A DNA stretch of 64,000 nucleotides from G965197005 sp965197005. Lineage in GTDB: Bacteria; Pseudomonadota; Gammaproteobacteria; Pseudomonadales; Oceanobacteraceae. Of this stretch, positions 51,346 to 60,754 are shown piece by piece. The stretch is from positions 1 to 64,000 of the forward strand of contig OZ239982.1 in the NCBI GenBank assembly GCA_965197005.1, read 5' to 3'. The notes under the pieces were generated by a model. That model did no database searches. It was given only the letters and a program-made list of their open reading frames with translations, and was not told the origin of the DNA. Position numbers and translations under genes: made by a program. Numbering within the stretch: position 1 is the stretch's first letter; every line of letters starts with the position of its first letter.

Positions 51346-51672
51346 TTATTGGCTATTTGCTAATAACTTATCGCCCTCATGTTGTGCCCAAGCCGTAAAG
51401 CCGCCTTGTAAACTATAGCTTTTAGCAAAGCCTGCATTAATTAACATACTCACCCAAGAGAGACTACCTACACCATGATAACAATAGATTAAAATAGGCT
51501 GCTCTGGTGAATGCTCACTTAATAAAATTTGCACATTATCAGGGGTTACATTGTGCGCCCCTGCAATATGTTGCTGGGCAAAACTGTGTGCATCTCTGGT
51601 GTCTAAAATTAAAGGCTGTTGTTGCTTGATAAGCGTCACCGCCTGTTCGGTATTAACGGATTGAGGTTGCAT
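51346..51672 (-). CDS. glpE: Rhodanese-domain thiosulfate sulfurtransferase, GlpE type
   Basis: 108 aa. A single rhodanese domain, predicted cytoplasmic. The active-site Cys lies in the loop LIYCYHGVGSLSW, followed by NAGFAKSYSLQGGFTAW. The N-terminal LILDTRDAHSFAQQHIAGAHNVT matches GlpE. It lies 22 bp after apaH and 36 bp before gmk on the same strand. Confidence 0.88.
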   Translation of the reverse strand: MQPQSVNTEQAVTLIKQQQPLILDTRDAHSFAQQHIAGAHNVTPDNVQILLSEHSPEQPILIYCYHGVGSLSWVSMLINAGFAKSYSLQGGFTAWAQHEGDKLLANSQ

Positions 51673-51694
51673 AGATTATCCTATAAAAATGAGT

Positions 51695-52507
51695 TTATGC
51701 CTCTACGGCAAACCAATGTTGATCTTGTAAACGTAAAGCTGACAGCTTATTACCCCACACACAACCTGTATCTAAAGCAAAATGCTGAGCACTAGGACAA
51801 TGACCATTTAAAGCTGCCCAATGTCCAAATAACAAATTTGTGTTATTCCATTTGTTGTTAACATAAGAAAACCAAGGTTGTAACCCCTCAGGTGCGGCCT
51901 CAGGTTCTTTTTTAAATGATAAATTCAAACGTGCAGGCTCTTCTAACATACGCATACGTGTTAAATAGTTTACGATCACTCGTAGCCGAGCATGACCTGT
52001 TAGCGTTTCTTGCCAGCTATCTGGCTGATTGCCATACATATTAGCAATAAAATCTTGCCACTGCTCAGAGCTTAATACATTTTGCACCTCTTGTGCTAAT
52101 TGCTGGGTTTTGGTCGGCGACCAAATAGGCGGTACACCTGCATGTACCATTGCCCAATTTATCTCCTTTTGATAATAAAATAATGGTTGCTGGCGTAACC
52201 AATTTAGTAATTCCTCTGCATCACTGGCTTGCAAAATATCATCAAGGGTATCTTTTTTATGCAACTTGCCATGACCTGCATATACCGCTAATAAATGCAA
52301 ATCATGGTTGCCCAAAACCACTTTAGCCTGCTGCTGCTCTGCCAACTGCTTAATTAAACGCAGACAGCCAAGAGAATTTTTACCACGATTAACCAGATCT
52401 CCTGCAAACCAAAGCTGATCTACATGTGGGCGATAATTAATTTTTAGCAATAAGCGTTCAAGCGCATTTAAGCAGCCCTGCACATCACCTATGGCATAAA
52501 TAGACAT
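51695..52507 (-). CDS. apaH: Bis(5'-nucleosyl)-tetraphosphatase, symmetrical
   Basis: 270 aa. It cleaves Ap4A to two ADP. The metallophosphatase motifs are intact: YAIGDVQGCLNALERLL, FAGDLVNRGKNSL and VVLGNHDLHLLAVYAG, then VHAGVPPIW and GHWAALNG. The N-terminus fits ApaH exactly. It is first in the minus-strand run apaH-glpE-gmk-rpoZ-spoT-ridA. Confidence 0.96.
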   Translation of the reverse strand: MSIYAIGDVQGCLNALERLLLKINYRPHVDQLWFAGDLVNRGKNSLGCLRLIKQLAEQQQAKVVLGNHDLHLLAVYAGHGKLHKKDTLDDILQASDAEELLNWLRQQPLFYYQKEINWAMVHAGVPPIWSPTKTQQLAQEVQNVLSSEQWQDFIANMYGNQPDSWQETLTGHARLRVIVNYLTRMRMLEEPARLNLSFKKEPEAAPEGLQPWFSYVNNKWNNTNLLFGHWAALNGHCPSAQHFALDTGCVWGNKLSALRLQDQHWFAVEA

Positions 52508-52753
52508 GGGTTTAATCCTATTAAAACGTAACTAGAGTACTCTTTATAAAAAACAATAAAACGCCCATTATAGAGGTAAATAAGGGTTGGGCGTGACAAA
52601 AATTACATTAAAAATGCGTGTTTTTGCTTAATAAGTGTTTTTTATACTAACAAAGATATTTTTTTAGGCTATATTTAACAGACATGTTTTATATTTAACA
52701 CTATAATTGCCAAAGTAGCATACTTTATAATGATTATTTGTAGGCGCACTGAC

Positions 52754-52759
52754 TATAAT
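52754..52759 (+). promoter_or_regulatory. -10 element TATAAT upstream of the minor pilin operon
   Basis: A perfect TATAAT lies 48 bp before the TTG start of the first pilin gene. The -35 region (TGATTA at 52731-52736, 17-bp spacer) is poor, so an activator may be needed. A second TATAAT is at 52702-52707. The gap 52508-52806 has no other feature. Confidence 0.4.
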
Positions 52760-52806
52760 AAAGTGACTGCAAAGAAGATGATAACCAAACGAATACAGGT
52801 GATATT

Positions 52807-53313
52807 TTGCTAAAAACCAAAGGATTTAGCCTTATTGAATTACTGATAGTAATTATAATACTCGCACTTATTGTTTCTGTGGGCGCATCTTTGTTGGCGG
52901 GATATTCTGCCAATCAACGGGTTAAAAATACCGCCCAACTGCTACAGATGGATATTAGCTATGCTCGCCAGCAGGCGGTTTCTCGACGTGCTTCAATCAG
53001 ACTTGCAGCAGTCACCGTTAGCACAGGCTCTGGCGCTGCCACAGTCACTAGCACCAGTTGGAATAATGGCTGGCAAATTACAGATACCAGTAACGGCAAT
53101 CAAGTATTAAAAATACGAGACCCGATTAATAGAAAAGTGGGTATAACAGGTGTTAACAGCATTACTTTTAATGCCCAAGGCTGGACGGGTAGCGCATCTA
53201 CATTAAACATAAATAATCGCACCGCAGGTGATGGCTGTGTTGGTAATAGAGCCAAGCGTATAAGCATCAGCAGTGCAGGGCAAATTACCATCAGCAACCA
53301 ATCCTGTAACTAA
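52807..53313 (+). CDS. FimT/GspH-family minor pseudopilin
   Basis: 168 aa. A type IV pilus minor pilin. The short leader ends KTKG, followed by the mature start FSLIELLIVIIILALIVSVGASLLAGYS with Glu5 and a hydrophobic helix. A GspH-type beta domain follows (VKNTAQLLQMDISYARQQAVSRRASIRL). The start codon is TTG: AGGTGA lies at proper spacing upstream and no in-frame ATG precedes it. Cys residues near the C-terminus (DGCVGNRAKR, SNQSCN) could form a disulfide. First gene of the pilV-pilW-pilX-pilY1 operon. Confidence 0.88.
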   Translation: MLKTKGFSLIELLIVIIILALIVSVGASLLAGYSANQRVKNTAQLLQMDISYARQQAVSRRASIRLAAVTVSTGSGAATVTSTSWNNGWQITDTSNGNQVLKIRDPINRKVGITGVNSITFNAQGWTGSASTLNINNRTAGDGCVGNRAKRISISSAGQITISNQSCN

Positions 53314-53326
53314 ATAGAGTTGATAA

Positions 53327-53884
53327 ATGCAAGCAAATATAACATTAAATAAACACAGCCAAAGCGGTATAGGATTTATTGAGATATTAATCACAATTAC
53401 CATTACTGTTGTCGGTTTGGTAGGGCTTGCCAGCATGCAGCTACAAAGTTTACGAGCCAATCAAAGCACCAACCAAAAAGCACAAGCCATTTGGATTGTC
53501 TCTGATCTTGCCAACCGCATACGAGCTAACAGCCAAGGAGACTATAGCACCACCAATTATAGCTGTGGCGCAGCAGTTGCTATACCTGTTGCCACTTCTC
53601 GATGTGCGCCATTTTATGCTAATAGCAATCTCTTTAATGCGACTACTACCTGTACTGCCGCTCAACTTGTTGCCTTTGACTTGCAAGATGTTTTATGTGG
53701 TTTTCCACAAGATACGACTAACAGAATTAGCTATCCCAATGCGGCTTCTTTTTTAGCCAATCCAACGCTGAATATTCAACGACGCAGTGCAGGTAATGTA
53801 CAAATCAGCCTTACTTGGACAGTGCGTGATAATGCCACTAATACAGGGCGTACAGAAGATGTAACCATGGTGGTGTACCCATGA
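53327..53884 (+). CDS. pilV: PilV, type IV pilus minor pilin
   Basis: 185 aa. The prepilin leader ends QSG and the mature protein begins IGFIEILITITITVVGLVGLASMQLQSLRANQ. The residue at +1 is Ile rather than Phe, but Glu5 is kept. The middle (QAIWIVSDLANRIRANSQGDYS) is characteristic of PilV. It probably belongs to the tip complex that primes pilus assembly with FimT, PilW, PilX and PilY1. It overlaps pilW by 4 bp. Confidence 0.9.
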   Translation: MQANITLNKHSQSGIGFIEILITITITVVGLVGLASMQLQSLRANQSTNQKAQAIWIVSDLANRIRANSQGDYSTTNYSCGAAVAIPVATSRCAPFYANSNLFNATTTCTAAQLVAFDLQDVLCGFPQDTTNRISYPNAASFLANPTLNIQRRSAGNVQISLTWTVRDNATNTGRTEDVTMVVYP

Positions 53885-54642
53885 ATAAAAACCAAGGCTT
53901 TACTTTAATAGAATTGATTATTTCTATGGCACTAGGACTATTAATTAGCATGATGGTTATGCAACTTTTAGTCTCTAGTAACCGCACAGCAGCACTAAAT
54001 GATGGTATTTTACAAGCCCAAGAAACCGGACGCTTTGCTGTAAGCTACCTAAGCAGTGCCATTCAAAAAGCCGGCTTTAGCAAAAATGGGAATGCACCTA
54101 GAGCCTTTATGGCAGGAGGTGATTGTAATACACCCTTACCTGCCTATTGTATTCAAAATGAAACTGGCGGTGATGGAGATCGCATTGCTATTATTCGAAC
54201 TTCAACAGCAGAAGATAACCAAACCTGTAATGGCACGGCTTTAGGTGTTGCCAATGGTACTCCCGTTATTGACGTGTTTTATGTAGAGAGTAACGAACTA
54301 AAGTGTGCAACCTACAATTACAATACCAAAATTCGCATTGGCACCATTCAATCTATTATTAATAATGTACAGGCACTACAAATACTCTATGGTGTAGAAG
54401 ATACCAGCCTATCTTCAGATAAAAGTAATGTGACTCGCTATTTAAATGCCTCAGATTTAACAAGTGATACAGATTGGATAAAAGTTAAAATCGTTAAATT
54501 CAGTCTATTAACTCGTGGCAATGAGGATAATACTGTAGATAGAAAGAACCGCCGCTACATACTTCTAGATGCCAATCCTTATGACTATGACGACCAAGTT
54601 GCCAGACAAATTTTTACCACCTCCACAATGAGGATGAATTAA
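53881..54642 (+). CDS. pilW: PilW, type IV pilus minor pilin
   Basis: 253 aa. The leader NKNQG is followed by FTLIELIISMALGLLISMMVMQLLVSSNRT, a classic class III signal and N-terminal helix. The rest resembles PilW, with LQAQETGRFAVSYLSSAIQKAGF and a variable C-terminal half containing three Cys. ATGA overlap with pilV and TAATG overlap with pilX indicate translational coupling. Confidence 0.9.
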   Translation: MNKNQGFTLIELIISMALGLLISMMVMQLLVSSNRTAALNDGILQAQETGRFAVSYLSSAIQKAGFSKNGNAPRAFMAGGDCNTPLPAYCIQNETGGDGDRIAIIRTSTAEDNQTCNGTALGVANGTPVIDVFYVESNELKCATYNYNTKIRIGTIQSIINNVQALQILYGVEDTSLSSDKSNVTRYLNASDLTSDTDWIKVKIVKFSLLTRGNEDNTVDRKNRRYILLDANPYDYDDQVARQIFTTSTMRMN

Positions 54643-55136
54643 TGCAAAATACATATCAAAACAAACAACAAGGCTCAGTGCTGATTACAACCTTAGTTAT
54701 TTTAACTGCAGTCACTCTAATCGCCGTACTTGGCATGCAAAAATCCACCACGGGAGTACGCATGGTAGGTAACACCCAATTATTTGAAAACAGCTTTCAA
54801 ATAGCATTAAGTGAAATTAATTTTACCTTTAATAAATATCGCCAAGAAATAGATACCTCAGAGCTAGAAAATGCCATACAAAACCCAAATAGCAATCAAC
54901 GTATCACAAACCGTGGTGAAATAAGTGAATATAGCCAAAGCCCGATAACCATAGAAACCGATATAAATTATAAAGGCTCAGTGAATAATATTGACCATAG
55001 CCTGTCAGGTGCCAATAGCATCGGCATGATAAAAGAGCATAATTTTACCATTATTACCAGTGCGACTATTCCAGGAGCCAATATTGGCTCTACCCAAGAA
55101 AAAGAATTCAGCTTTTTAGCACGTAAAACCAATTAA
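54642..55136 (+). CDS. pilX: PilX, type IV pilus minor pilin
   Basis: 164 aa. The leader ends QQG, followed by SVLITTLVILTAVTLIAVLGMQKSTTGVRMVGN. Position +5 is Thr instead of Glu, as in other PilX proteins, which cap the minor pilin complex. The short C-terminal domain fits the PilX family. It is followed 34 bp later by pilY1. No separate pilE gene occurs in this operon. Confidence 0.85.
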   Translation: MQNTYQNKQQGSVLITTLVILTAVTLIAVLGMQKSTTGVRMVGNTQLFENSFQIALSEINFTFNKYRQEIDTSELENAIQNPNSNQRITNRGEISEYSQSPITIETDINYKGSVNNIDHSLSGANSIGMIKEHNFTIITSATIPGANIGSTQEKEFSFLARKTN

Positions 55137-55170
55137 AAAACGTTACTAACTTGTAACAAGGGGAAATGAC

Positions 55171-58100
55171 ATGATAAAACATACACTTGCAATCATATTA
55201 ATGCTAAGCACTGTAAATGCCTTTGCCGATGATATAGAAATATTTAAAGGGCGGCGTACCAAAGACAAACCCAATGTCATCTTTTTAATGGATACCTCTG
55301 CGAGTATGGCATTTTACGCAACATTAAACCCGTCAAGTGAATTGCCAGCAACCTATGACAAGAATATTCGCTACCCAAGAGTATTAAATGGCTATGATTC
55401 TGATGCGGTTTACATTGCTAATGGTACTTGGTTTGCCAGTCATGATGCTTTAAATAAGCTTAATGACAATTCAGGTGATCACTACAATCAAAGAAATATG
55501 CAAAGAGTAAAAATTAACCGCTCAGCAGTTCAGTGCCAAGAGGTCTCTGATGCACTTGATAATCAAGGTTTTTGGAGCTATAGGAAACCAGGTTGGCCAG
55601 GTAATCTTCTGGGACAAAGACCTTATTTAAATAAAAAAGTAAAGCTATATTCAAGAGCAAATGGCTGGGACAGCTTGCCTAGGGATAGTCACTCTCTTGC
55701 TCTTGGTCATTTAGTTAGCCTTAGTTATATTGACCCTGAGGCGAGTCATCAATTGAAGTGTCAAGGAGAAAATGGAGCACCCAGTAATTGGGATAAGTTT
55801 ATATTGGGAGTAGATTGGGATACCAAATATGCAGAAAAAATCGCCACAGGCAATTATCTAAATTACATTAGCGCATACAACCAAAGCCAAGGTAAATTTC
55901 TTTACTCCAGAATATCTATTTTACATGATGCCATTTATAACGCACTTGGCAAAGTAAAAGGGGTTAATATTGGCCTAGCAAGAACCGATGGCAAAATTAG
56001 AAGTGCTAACTTGCTGGGCGATTTAAAACAGGTTAAAGGTGGTGGCATAACCATTCCTTTAATGCCTATAGAAAGTGCCCAAGCTGTTTTTGATAAAGAA
56101 ATTACGACCTATGTTCCCAATAAATTTAACTCTTTAACTGAATCCCTATATGAAGTGATGTCCTATTTAAAAGGCGGTAGTATTAAATTTGCCAATGATA
56201 TGGACTATAAAGTTGTTAAAAGAACAGAAGTATTAGATCGCTTTAAAGGCACGCTTACATTTCAAAATATGCGAGGGAATGTCACCAATAATCCTTCATT
56301 AAAAGATAAAGGGTATCAAGTACCAAGTGCGATTAAGAAAAATAGCAATACCTATCAAATGCCCGTTGTAAAAGAATGCACAACCACTGATGTATTGCTT
56401 TTTTCAGATGGGGAAGACTTTTATGATGGCACTATTTTCGAATCCAACTCTGACGTTGAGTCCAATCAAGATATTGTCAACCTTATCCAGAATTTAACCT
56501 TTCCCGCAGGCTCTTTTTTGTATAAAAAATGCCGCCCAGATCTAGCCGTGCCCAAACCTTTAACCAATAAATCTTACAGTGGCCAATGCTTAGATGAATT
56601 GGCATATTACATGAGCCATATAGATCAATACCCCTCTATTGGCACAGGTACAGCTAATGAAAAACAAGTGATAAAAGTACATGCCATTGGCGGATTTTTA
56701 GGGCAAAATCAGAATAATATAAGATATTTACAGCATGTAGCAAAATCGGGCAAAGGTTTATTTTATGCAGCGGATAATTTGGTAGACATGCGTAATGCCA
56801 TTTATAACGCCATTTCCAATACATTAAATGTAACCAGTACCTTTACCGCACCCAATGTCCCTGTTAGTGCAACTAACCGCTTGCAAGATAGCAAAGATGT
56901 TTATTTGCCACAATTTGTACCGCAAAATATAACCAACTGGATTGGCAACTTTAAACGCTATAAATTAAATGACTTTAATCAGATTATTGATGCTAATGAT
57001 AATCCAGCCATTAATGCCAACGGCTTTATCAAAAAAACCGCAAAAAGCATTTGGTCTAGCGTTGATGATGGAAATGAAGTTGAAAAAGGCGGTATGGCAA
57101 GTCATTTAGAAAAAAATCGCAAAGTATGGGTTAACTATGGAAGTACTTTAAGTAAATTTGAAAATAGTAGCATTAGTGACAACAGTAAAAAAACATGGAT
57201 GGCACTTAAAAACACATTTCAAAATAACTTTTTTGCAGACATAAAAAAATGGGTTAGAGGCATTATTGTAGCACCAGATAACAGCGGTTCTACTTTCGCT
57301 AAAAAAAGTATGGAAGACATTATGCACAGCCCACCTTTATTAGTGAGCTATGCCTCTGCCGACCCCAACAAACCTGAGCAAACTATTTTTGTTGGCTCTA
57401 ACAGTGGCTTTTTACATGCATTTAACCCAGATAAAAATAATCCAACAGAACGCTACAGCTTTATCCCCAAAAGCCTATTTAAAAACTTTAAATATTACTT
57501 CTTTAATGAATACTCATGGATTGATAAACCTTATGGACTAGATGGTGCAATTACCTCATGGCATCAAGACAGTAATCGTAACGGCATTGTTGATAATGGT
57601 GAAAAAATCTATCTATATGTAGGCATGCGCCGAGGTGGACACAGCTACTATGCGCTTGATATTAGTAATAAAGACAAGCCAGAATTAAAATGGACTATTC
57701 ATGGTGCTTATCCAAATGGCACAGTCAACAAACCCAGCACCAGCACAGGTTTTTCACGCTTAGGTCAAACTTGGTCGCCCTTAGTTCCTGCAGAAGTTAT
57801 GTGGAAAGGTCAGCGTAAAGTTGTATTATTTGCAGGCGGTGGCTATAACACAAAAGAAGATGGAACCACCGACACAGGCCCAGCAACCAGAATTAGCTAT
57901 AATGTAGGCAATACCGTTTATATGATAGATGCCGATAACGGTGAAGTCTTATGGAATGCCAAAGCACACCTTCAAGGTAATAGTGCAGATGAAATGAAAA
58001 ATAGCTTTGTTGCCAAGCCCGTACCCGTTGATACAACAGGTAACGGAACAGTAGACATGCTTTATGCCACCGACGTAGGTGGAAGAGTATGGCGTTTTGA

Positions 58101-58914
58101 TATGAAAAAACCCAACCAAAGCAGTACCAATGCTAATAATTTTGCTGACGGCGGTGTTATTGCGGATATAAACGACGGCAGTGAGCAAGGTAACCGTCGC
58201 TTTTTTGCAGAACCAGATATTTCTTATTTTAAAGGAAAAAGTAAGCCTATTTTAATTAGTGTAGGCTCAGGCTATAGAGCACACCCATTATCAGAAAAAG
58301 TACAGAACCAACACTTTTTAATTAAAGATGTACTCAACAAGCCTAGCAGTTATCACACCTTAAACATAGCAGACTTAAAACCCTTAGAAACTAAAGAGGT
58401 AAGCAGTATTACCCAAAATACCACGACTGCGAGCAATGCAAATGCCATTGACAGCAATGTGCCTAATGGCTGGTATATTCCCCTAGTTAGCAACAGCAAA
58501 GGAGAAAAAGTACTCTCTGCAACGACCACCGTTAAAGGGCAGATTTTCATTTCAACCTACTCTCCAGAAGAAACCACAGGCGCATCTAATGTTGCCAACT
58601 GTATACCTAAGTATGGGCAAACCCGCTTATACAATGTAGATATGTTTAGCATTGGTAAGAAAAAAGTGTTGGTTAAAAAACTAAAACAATCAGGCATACC
58701 GTCTCAACCTGTTGTCTTGTTTAATCGTAAAGCCAAACCTGGAACAGGTGGCGGTACAGGCGGCACGGGCAGCTCAGGAGGCGGTACAAGCGGTATAACA
58801 AATACCAATAATTGTGAAAACATAGGAGCCGTGACCATGATTGGTACTGAAGTGGTAGAAAATAGCCTCAACCGCTGTGGACAAATAAAACCAATTTATT
58901 GGCGAGAGCTATAG
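55171..58914 (+). CDS. pilY1: PilY1, pilus tip adhesin
   Basis: 1247 aa. A secreted tip protein needed for pilus assembly and surface contact. A signal peptide ends near residue 19 (NAFA). A vWA-like part follows with the MIDAS motif DTSAS (~41-45) and LLFSDGEDFYDG (~410). The C-terminal half is the PilY1 beta-propeller (IFVGSNSGFLHAFNPD, YLYVGMRRGGHSYYALDIS, ATDVGGRVWRFDM). An EF-hand-like Ca loop, DSNRNGIVDNGE (~800), lies in the position of the Pseudomonas Ca site. Near the end a Gly-rich linker (~1192-1210) leads to a short Cys-containing tail. Confidence 0.93.
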   Translation: MIKHTLAIILMLSTVNAFADDIEIFKGRRTKDKPNVIFLMDTSASMAFYATLNPSSELPATYDKNIRYPRVLNGYDSDAVYIANGTWFASHDALNKLNDNSGDHYNQRNMQRVKINRSAVQCQEVSDALDNQGFWSYRKPGWPGNLLGQRPYLNKKVKLYSRANGWDSLPRDSHSLALGHLVSLSYIDPEASHQLKCQGENGAPSNWDKFILGVDWDTKYAEKIATGNYLNYISAYNQSQGKFLYSRISILHDAIYNALGKVKGVNIGLARTDGKIRSANLLGDLKQVKGGGITIPLMPIESAQAVFDKEITTYVPNKFNSLTESLYEVMSYLKGGSIKFANDMDYKVVKRTEVLDRFKGTLTFQNMRGNVTNNPSLKDKGYQVPSAIKKNSNTYQMPVVKECTTTDVLLFSDGEDFYDGTIFESNSDVESNQDIVNLIQNLTFPAGSFLYKKCRPDLAVPKPLTNKSYSGQCLDELAYYMSHIDQYPSIGTGTANEKQVIKVHAIGGFLGQNQNNIRYLQHVAKSGKGLFYAADNLVDMRNAIYNAISNTLNVTSTFTAPNVPVSATNRLQDSKDVYLPQFVPQNITNWIGNFKRYKLNDFNQIIDANDNPAINANGFIKKTAKSIWSSVDDGNEVEKGGMASHLEKNRKVWVNYGSTLSKFENSSISDNSKKTWMALKNTFQNNFFADIKKWVRGIIVAPDNSGSTFAKKSMEDIMHSPPLLVSYASADPNKPEQTIFVGSNSGFLHAFNPDKNNPTERYSFIPKSLFKNFKYYFFNEYSWIDKPYGLDGAITSWHQDSNRNGIVDNGEKIYLYVGMRRGGHSYYALDISNKDKPELKWTIHGAYPNGTVNKPSTSTGFSRLGQTWSPLVPAEVMWKGQRKVVLFAGGGYNTKEDGTTDTGPATRISYNVGNTVYMIDADNGEVLWNAKAHLQGNSADEMKNSFVAKPVPVDTTGNGTVDMLYATDVGGRVWRFDMKKPNQSSTNANNFADGGVIADINDGSEQGNRRFFAEPDISYFKGKSKPILISVGSGYRAHPLSEKVQNQHFLIKDVLNKPSSYHTLNIADLKPLETKEVSSITQNTTTASNANAIDSNVPNGWYIPLVSNSKGEKVLSATTTVKGQIFISTYSPEETTGASNVANCIPKYGQTRLYNVDMFSIGKKKVLVKKLKQSGIPSQPVVLFNRKAKPGTGGGTGGTGSSGGGTSGITNTNNCENIGAVTMIGTEVVENSLNRCGQIKPIYWREL

Positions 58915-58971
58915 CGATTAAATAAACCGCTTAAATAATTATAACATAGCCCTTTTACTAACAGTGATATG

Positions 58972-59005
58972 AACCCCGAAAGCTGGACACAACTTTCGGG
59001 GTTTT
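58972..59005 (+). terminator. Intrinsic terminator of the pilin/PilY1 operon
   Basis: AACCCCGAAAG (58972-58982) pairs perfectly with CTTTCGGGGTT (58993-59003) over a 10-base loop, followed by TT, 58 bp after the pilY1 stop. A strong GC-rich stem in an AT-rich region. Confidence 0.85.
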
Positions 59006-59050
59006 ACTATGAGCATTAAGCAAAAAACCACAAAGCGTATATATATGTCT

Positions 59051-59080
59051 TGGTTGGGGTTGGTTGGGGTTGGTTGGGGT
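59051..59080. repeat. Three tandem copies of TGGTTGGGGT
   Basis: A perfect 10-mer repeated three times. It is preceded by TGTCT, so that TGTCTTGGTTGGGG (59046-59059) recurs at 60608-60621 on the other side of the transposase gene. The G-runs could form a G-quadruplex on the plus strand. Confidence 0.9.
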
Positions 59081-59088
59081 TTGGTAAA

Positions 59089-59167
59089 ACCACAAAGCAG
59101 ACATCCATCTTAAAAACCACAAAGCAGACATCCATCTTAAAAACCACAAAGCAGACACTCATCTTAA
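59089..59167. repeat. 27-bp tandem repeat, three copies
   Basis: Units start at 59089, 59116 and 59143, each beginning ACCACAAAGCAGACA and ending in CATCTTAAAA. The third copy has a one-base change (ACTCATC for ATCCATC). A fourth partial word, AAACCACAAAGC, occurs at 59026. The reverse strand can be read as a repetitive ORF, but it has no gene-like features. The whole gap 58915-59333 holds only the terminator and these repeats. Confidence 0.92.
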
Positions 59168-59333
59168 AAAAAGCAAAAAAACACAAAAAATTCTTATTTA
59201 TCCTTGCAAATATGCTTTAAATTTAATATTGTCTGAAAAACAGTCTATTTTTAATGAAAATAGACAGCAAAATAAAACCCAAAATAAGAAGAAAAGAACC
59301 CAAAAAAATAAAAAGAAAAACAAGGAGTGCATA

Positions 59334-60383
59334 ATGCCAAAGCCCAGAAAACAACAAATCTCCCTTGCTGTTACACCTTATTACCACTGCATGAGCCGCT
59401 GTGTTCGTCGTGCCCATTTATGTGGAAAAGATGAACTAACAGGACGCTCTTTTGAACATAGACGAGCTTGGATTGAAAGCAGAGCATTGGCAATTGCACA
59501 GGTCTTTGCCATTGATATAGTTTCCTATGCAATCATGAGTAATCACTACCATGTAGTGTTATTTGTAGATAAAGAAAAAGCCAAGAGTTGGAGTCATGAT
59601 GAAGTCTTACAACAGTGGTATAAGCTATTCAAAGGTAACGCATTATTAAAAAAATACATCAATCAAGAAGTGCTTAATCCAAAAGAACAAAAAAGCCTAA
59701 TTGGATATGCTAAAAAATATAGAAAACGCTTAAAAAGTATTAGCTGGTTTATGCGTAGCCTAAATGAATATATCGCCCGTAAATCCAATGAGGAAGACAA
59801 ATGTACAGGACGTTTTTGGGAAAGTCGGTTTAAATCCCAAGCACTATTAGATGAAAGTGCATTGCTCTCATGTGCTGTTTATGTGGATTTAAATCCTATC
59901 CGCTCAGGCATTGCCACAACCCCTGAAAAGTCAGATTACACCTCAATCAAACAACGCTGCAACACTGCTCAAAAAAGCCGTAATCCCAATCATATTAATG
60001 CTCAGCATAAAGGCTTACATCCTTTTATTGGTAATCAACAAGTAGAAAGTAAAGAAAGCAATAAAAAAAGCGAAAGCAATGAAAGTAATAAAAACAGGTT
60101 ACTAACCAAAGGCATGCCTTTAAGCCTAACTGCATATTTGGAGTTAGTTGAATGGACAGGGCAAATACAACGTCCTGATAAAAAAGGGGTTATACCCAAG
60201 CAAGAGCATTCAATCCTAACAAGATTAGGTATGAACCAGCAACAATGGCTTAATATTAGTCAGCGTTTTGAGCAAAGTTTTAAGCAATTTGCAGGCAAAG
60301 AGGCGAGTTTAAGAAAAGCGGCAAAGGTATTAAACTACCGACGACCATCTGGAATTAGTTTGTGTCGGCAAAACATAGGCTAA
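59334..60383 (+). mobile_element. REP-associated tyrosine (Y1/HUH) transposase
   Basis: 349 aa. An IS200-like Y1 transposase of the RAYT group, which handles single-stranded palindromic DNA. It starts MPKPRKQQISLAVTPYYHCMSRCVRRAHLCG and has the HUH motif in SNHYHVVLFVD. The catalytic-Tyr helix region is LNEYIARKSNEEDKCTGRFWESRFKSQ. An added C-terminal domain of ~150 residues makes it longer than small IS200 enzymes. ATG 59334 is chosen since AAGGAG precedes it; the frame is open from 59229. There are no IS ends with target duplications, which is usual for this group. It is flanked by short repeats that may be its substrates. Confidence 0.88.
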
Positions 60384-60526
60384 CACAAATCCTATAGACC
60401 TAAATAAACGCAAAGTAATCAAACCATTTAGCAAAGTGGCAACTACGCTGTGCTTTAAATTTCGTATTTTCAAGCAAAAGTAGCTAAAAAAAGTCAAAAC
60501 TCCCATATTTTCAAAGCAAACACCAG

Positions 60527-60542
60527 CAAGGTGAAAACCTTG
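60527..60542. repeat. Hairpin with GAAA loop downstream of the transposase
   Basis: CAAGGT-GAAA-ACCTTG forms a perfect 6-bp stem with a GAAA tetraloop, 144 bp after the transposase stop. It could be a REP-like substrate or a terminator; TCCTCTCC follows rather than a T-run. Further on, AAGACA (60583-60588) and TGTCTT (60608-60613) form another dyad. Confidence 0.5.
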
Positions 60543-60604
60543 TCCTCTCCCACTAAAAAAAATTAGCTATTTTTTAACAATTAAGACAGGCATGTTTAAA
60601 AATT

Positions 60605-60632
60605 GGGTGTCTTGGTTGGGGGTTGGGGGGGG
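60605..60632 (+). repeat. G-rich tract ending in eight consecutive G
   Basis: GGG at 60605-60607, GGGGG at 60618-60622 and G8 at 60625-60632, with the shared TGTCTTGGTTGGGG word inside. It lies 122 bp before the next start codon. The remainder of the 371-bp gap (60384-60754) is AT-rich. Confidence 0.9.
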
Positions 60633-60693
60633 TTGTTGCTGTTTTTTTTATATTGATATTAATAGGTTAGCTAAATTTTTTATTCATTTATTC

Positions 60694-60722
60694 TTGCTAA
60701 ATTGAAAATCATTACCTATTAT
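60694..60722 (+). promoter_or_regulatory. Probable sigma-70 promoter of the IPT/DUF1566 gene
   Basis: TTGCTA at 60694-60699, a 17-bp spacer and TATTAT at 60717-60722. It is 33 bp upstream of the ATG and 61 bp downstream of the G8 tract. Confidence 0.55.
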
Positions 60723-60754
60723 ATTTTAATGCATATTTAATTTTTGAGGTTGTT

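Noticed and set aside
34182..52787. Shared 12-mer GATGATAACCAA upstream of rpoN and of fimT
   Set aside because: Only two occurrences, in different contexts and distances; chance is a sufficient explanation.
58958..59158. Minus-strand ORF with repeated MSALWFLRW
   Set aside because: It is the reverse reading of the 27-bp tandem repeat and overlaps the pilY1 terminator. No start signal or homology was recognised.
59229..59333. Lys/Gln-rich N-terminal extension of the transposase
   Set aside because: It starts with a poor codon and is low-complexity AT-rich DNA. AAGGAG directly precedes the conserved MPKPRKQ start.
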